Shown here: piece after piece, positions 61,717 through 64,000 of the stretch
Layout: every line of letters begins with the position of its first letter
Numbering within the stretch: position 1 is the first letter of the stretch
Assembly (NCBI RefSeq): GCF_031157315.1
Contig: NZ_JAVIFU010000007.1
Coordinates: 124,001 to 188,000 of the forward strand
Direction: 5' to 3'
Length of the DNA: 64,000 nucleotides
Source: Paenibacillus sp. LHD-38
GTDB taxonomy: Bacteria > Bacillota > Bacilli > Paenibacillales > Paenibacillaceae
Notes under the pieces: generated by a model
What the model was told of the DNA's origin: nothing
Databases searched by the model: none
What the model saw: the letters and a program-made list of their open reading frames with translations, nothing else
Program-made: the position numbers and the translations under genes

Positions 61717-62739
61717 TTGAGACAGGTCACCATATATGACATTGCCAAGGAGGCAAATGTATCGATTTCGACTGTTTCCCGGGTATTGAACGATACCGCT
61801 CCGGTAAAAGGTTCTACCCGTGCCAAGATTGAAGAGCTTATTCAAAAATACAATTTTCAGCCTAATGCAATGGCCAGAGGCCTTCTTAAAAATGAAACCG
61901 GAATTATTGGCGTAATCGTACCCGATCTGACCAATCCCTTTTTCCCTGAAGTGCTCGCCGGAGTCGAGCATGAGGCAATGCAGTCGGGACATACCTTCCT
62001 GCTTAGCAACACGATCGGCGATTATGCTAAGGAATCGGAATATCTCAGCATCATGCGGGAGAAACGTGTAGACGGTATTATTTTTATGGGAGGCAGGATC
62101 AATTTAAAGCACTGCGAGGAACATCTGGCACAGGAGCTCGTACAGTGCGCTAGCGTCATCCCGACCGTGCTGGTAAACGGAGGGTTGCGGGGCACCGACT
62201 TGATTAGGGTTGCTACGGACGAGTCGGCGGGCACCGCTCTAGCGGTCCAGCATTTAATCGACCTGGGGCATACGGAAATCGGCTTTATTGGCGGAGAAAT
62301 CCATATGACGACGACTTCCAACAAACTGCGTGTATTTCGAAAGACGCTGAAAGATAAGGGACAGAAGATACGGGAAGAATGGCTGCTCCCGGACAGCTTC
62401 TCTATCGATTCGGGCAAAAATCAAATGCTTAAGCTGCTTGCCATGAAGGAGAGGCCAACTGCCGTGTTCTGCGTCAACGATTATACGGCGATCGGAGCGA
62501 TTAAGGCTGCGACGGAGGCCGGACTGACCATTCCGGATGATATGTCCGTCGTCGGGTTTGACGATATTCCGCTGGCGCATCATTTTATCCCCGAGCTGAC
62601 TACGGTTTCCCAGCAGGCGCACGAGCTTGGGAAGACGGCCGTTAAAGTTCTTAAAGCGATGATGAACAAAGAAAAAGTCAAAAAGCTTACCTCGCTCGAG
62701 CCTCAGCTTATCATTCGACAAAGTTCACGGAGAAAATAA
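61717..62739 (+). CDS. LacI-family regulator (third)
   Basis: A 340-residue regulator with TTG start after AGGAAGG. HTH TIYDIAKEANVSISTVSRVL at residues 5-24; Arg replaces Tyr of the other two regulators in the recognition helix (STVSRVLND), which should change operator choice. Core: GVIVPDLTNPFFPEVLAGVE and FCVNDYTAIGAIKA. It is likely autoregulated by the dyad at 61605 and controls the binding-protein gene at 63132 through 62934. Confidence 0.92.
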   Translation: MRQVTIYDIAKEANVSISTVSRVLNDTAPVKGSTRAKIEELIQKYNFQPNAMARGLLKNETGIIGVIVPDLTNPFFPEVLAGVEHEAMQSGHTFLLSNTIGDYAKESEYLSIMREKRVDGIIFMGGRINLKHCEEHLAQELVQCASVIPTVLVNGGLRGTDLIRVATDESAGTALAVQHLIDLGHTEIGFIGGEIHMTTTSNKLRVFRKTLKDKGQKIREEWLLPDSFSIDSGKNQMLKLLAMKERPTAVFCVNDYTAIGAIKAATEAGLTIPDDMSVVGFDDIPLAHHFIPELTTVSQQAHELGKTAVKVLKAMMNKEKVKKLTSLEPQLIIRQSSRRK

Positions 62740-62775
62740 TGCCTCACTGGCGATAAAAAATAAAGAGCTTCCTTC

Positions 62776-62818
62776 AAGAGCAGCAATCAGATTTATCTGG
62801 TTTGCTGCTCTTTTTTAT
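62776..62818 (+). terminator. Rho-independent terminator
   Basis: 11-bp stem AAGAGCAGCAA / TTGCTGCTCTT with a 15-base loop, followed by six T. Confidence 0.88.
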
Positions 62819-62892
62819 TTATGGGTTTGCTAAAGCCAAGGTTGTTGTAATTATCATTCGCAAGGCATTGTTGGAAAAATAAAACTTTATTA

Positions 62893-62949
62893 TTGACCAA
62901 AGATTGGAACCGGGATATACTGAAAGGGCTTTCATGAAACCCATTGCAT
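62893..62949 (+). promoter_or_regulatory. binding-protein promoter and LacI operator
   Basis: TTGACC (62893-62898), 17 bases, TATACT (62916-62921); then ATGAAACCCATTGCAT at 62934-62949, one base different from the centre of the dyad at 61614. The remaining leader to 63131 contains an AGGGGAG ribosome site and nothing else seen. Confidence 0.8.
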
Positions 62950-63131
62950 AAAATTAGAGGTATCAGAAAAGTCTGTTTCCCGCAATCAAATTTTTCCTGA
63001 ATTCTTATATAATGGCAACCGCCACTATATACAATTTTATTTAGGGAGGGGAGAGTCGATTTTTATTTAACTAAACTGCCTGTCTTGCTTCTATTTGTTT
63101 AATCATTCATTAAAGGGGAGTGTGCTAAACA

Positions 63132-64000
63132 ATGAAACAGTTGAAAAAGATGAAACCAATGTTGATTATTTTTTTAATAGCTGTGTTGACGATTATATCT
63201 GCATGCAGTGGCAACAACGGAGGAAATACACCTGCCACCGAGGCACCTGCCACCGAGGCACCAGCTGCAACGGAAGCTCCGACCGAGGAACCTGAACCGC
63301 CTGCCGCTGATTTGGGAGGCAGAGAAATTCGCATTTCGCATTGGTGGGATGCAACCCCTGTCGGAGATTCGGAAGCGGACGAACTGGCCCGCGAAAGAAT
63401 CAAAAAGGTGGAAGAAAAATATAACGTCAAAATTAAGTATTTGAATACGGAATACTGGTCGACTTCGGAGAAGCTTTCTTCCTCTGTCATGGCTAACGAT
63501 CCTTTCGCAGAAATCGTCCGCATACCCGACGGATTCATTTGGGGACTTATGCACGGAGGATTCCTAACGCCATTGGATGATGCCCTCAATAATACGCGCA
63601 TTGCGCCGGACGTAGTCGAAGCGATGCGTTTTGGCGGCGAGAATGTATTCGGATTGGAGAGCTGGTTCAACGCGAACGACTCCGGTATGTATTACAATAA
63701 ACGGATTTTCAAGGAAGCTGGCTTGAAAGATCCGCAACAGCTGATGGATGAGGACAACTGGAATTGGACGACAATGCTTGATGCTGCGAAGAAACTGACC
63801 GTTGACAATAACGGTGACGGAAAAGTTGACCAATACGGTCTTGCCGGCGCGCATTATATTTTCTCGGAGCAGCTGATTACCAGCAACGGCGGCCTTATCT
63901 ACGATGAAGCGAGCAAAAAAGCAAGCTTTGATTCTCCTGCCGCAATGGATGGGCTTAATTTCTTGTACGAGCTGTATAACACACATAAGGTCGTGAAGGC
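63132..64000 (+). CDS. sugar-binding lipoprotein, 3' partial
   Basis: The frame is open from ATG 63132 to the window end (289 codons). Signal peptide with lipobox ISAC near residue 22, then a repeated ATEAP linker (four units in ~20 residues, from a DNA repeat of CACCTGCCACCGAGG), then a solute-binding fold: IRISHWWDATPVG, VMANDPFAEIVRIPDGF, SGMYYNKRIFKEAGL and a DNNGDGKVDQYG loop that may bind calcium. Under control of a LacI operator, so probably the first gene of a sugar transporter. Substrate unknown. Confidence 0.9.
   Translation, partial: MKQLKKMKPMLIIFLIAVLTIISACSGNNGGNTPATEAPATEAPAATEAPTEEPEPPAADLGGREIRISHWWDATPVGDSEADELARERIKKVEEKYNVKIKYLNTEYWSTSEKLSSSVMANDPFAEIVRIPDGFIWGLMHGGFLTPLDDALNNTRIAPDVVEAMRFGGENVFGLESWFNANDSGMYYNKRIFKEAGLKDPQQLMDEDNWNWTTMLDAAKKLTVDNNGDGKVDQYGLAGAHYIFSEQLITSNGGLIYDEASKKASFDSPAAMDGLNFLYELYNTHKVVK

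Noticed and set aside
63208..63290. Tandem CACCTGCCACCGAGG units as a CRISPR or regulatory repeat
   Set aside because: They encode the ATEAP linker of a lipoprotein in frame and have no spacers.
63095..63295. Short ORF at the start of the last gene region
   Set aside because: It lies in another frame over the lipoprotein signal sequence and linker; the real gene starts at 63132.

Overview
The window looks like a chromosome segment of a Gram-positive, low-to-mid GC member of the Bacillota, most probably Paenibacillaceae (Paenibacillus or Cohnella type). The basis is strong AGGAGG-type ribosome sites, frequent GTG and TTG starts, Lpl/YtcP-type sugar ABC transporters, many LacI and AraC regulators, and the YIP1/DUF5696/permease module at the left edge. 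No rRNA, tRNA, CRISPR array or phage was seen. Most of the window serves import and intracellular breakdown of glycans.

Left part (1-6.3 kb): an operon of a TPR/YIP1 membrane protein (cut by the edge), a DUF5696 protein, two sugar permeases and an SGNH esterase. From 6.5 to 24.4 kb lies a set of exo-glycosidases without signal peptides: an asparaginase-II-type protein, GH38 and GH125 alpha-mannosidases, a sugar isomerase, a large GH2 beta-galactosidase-like enzyme, a GH20 hexosaminidase and a GH33 sialidase. Remnants of a GH42-like enzyme, of nanE and of a GH29 fucosidase are also there. Together these activities match stepwise dismantling of complex and high-mannose N-glycans inside the cell, in a locus that is eroding. 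A multidrug-type ABC exporter gene is inserted on the opposite strand.

Middle (24.4-44 kb): an accessory region. It holds a broken IS transposase, an ATPase scrap, an FAD amine oxidoreductase, a SET-domain protein, an MmcQ/YjbR protein, and a TetR regulator whose operator sits in two promoter spacers. Further on are a DapA-like aldolase, a MocR/EamA divergent pair, an AraC regulator facing a large alpha/beta-hydrolase-like protein, and a second AraC regulator facing a phytanoyl-CoA dioxygenase-HEAT fusion. A phosphotransferase, a decayed ECF sigma/anti-sigma locus and a Bcr/CflA efflux pump complete it.

Right part (44-64 kb): two sugar loci linked by a shared GAAACGTTTC operator, present six times. 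The first is an Lpl-type ABC transporter with LacI, a Gfo/Idh/MocA dehydrogenase and a TIM-barrel isomerase. The second has ABC permeases and a binding protein divergent from a GH3 beta-glucosidase and a 1,100-residue GH94 phosphorylase, followed by LacI. Its layout matches the known beta-1,2-glucooligosaccharide (sophorooligosaccharide) locus of Listeria. A third LacI gene and the start of another lipoprotein binding-protein gene follow; a near-identical operator just downstream of both promoters ties them into one regulon.
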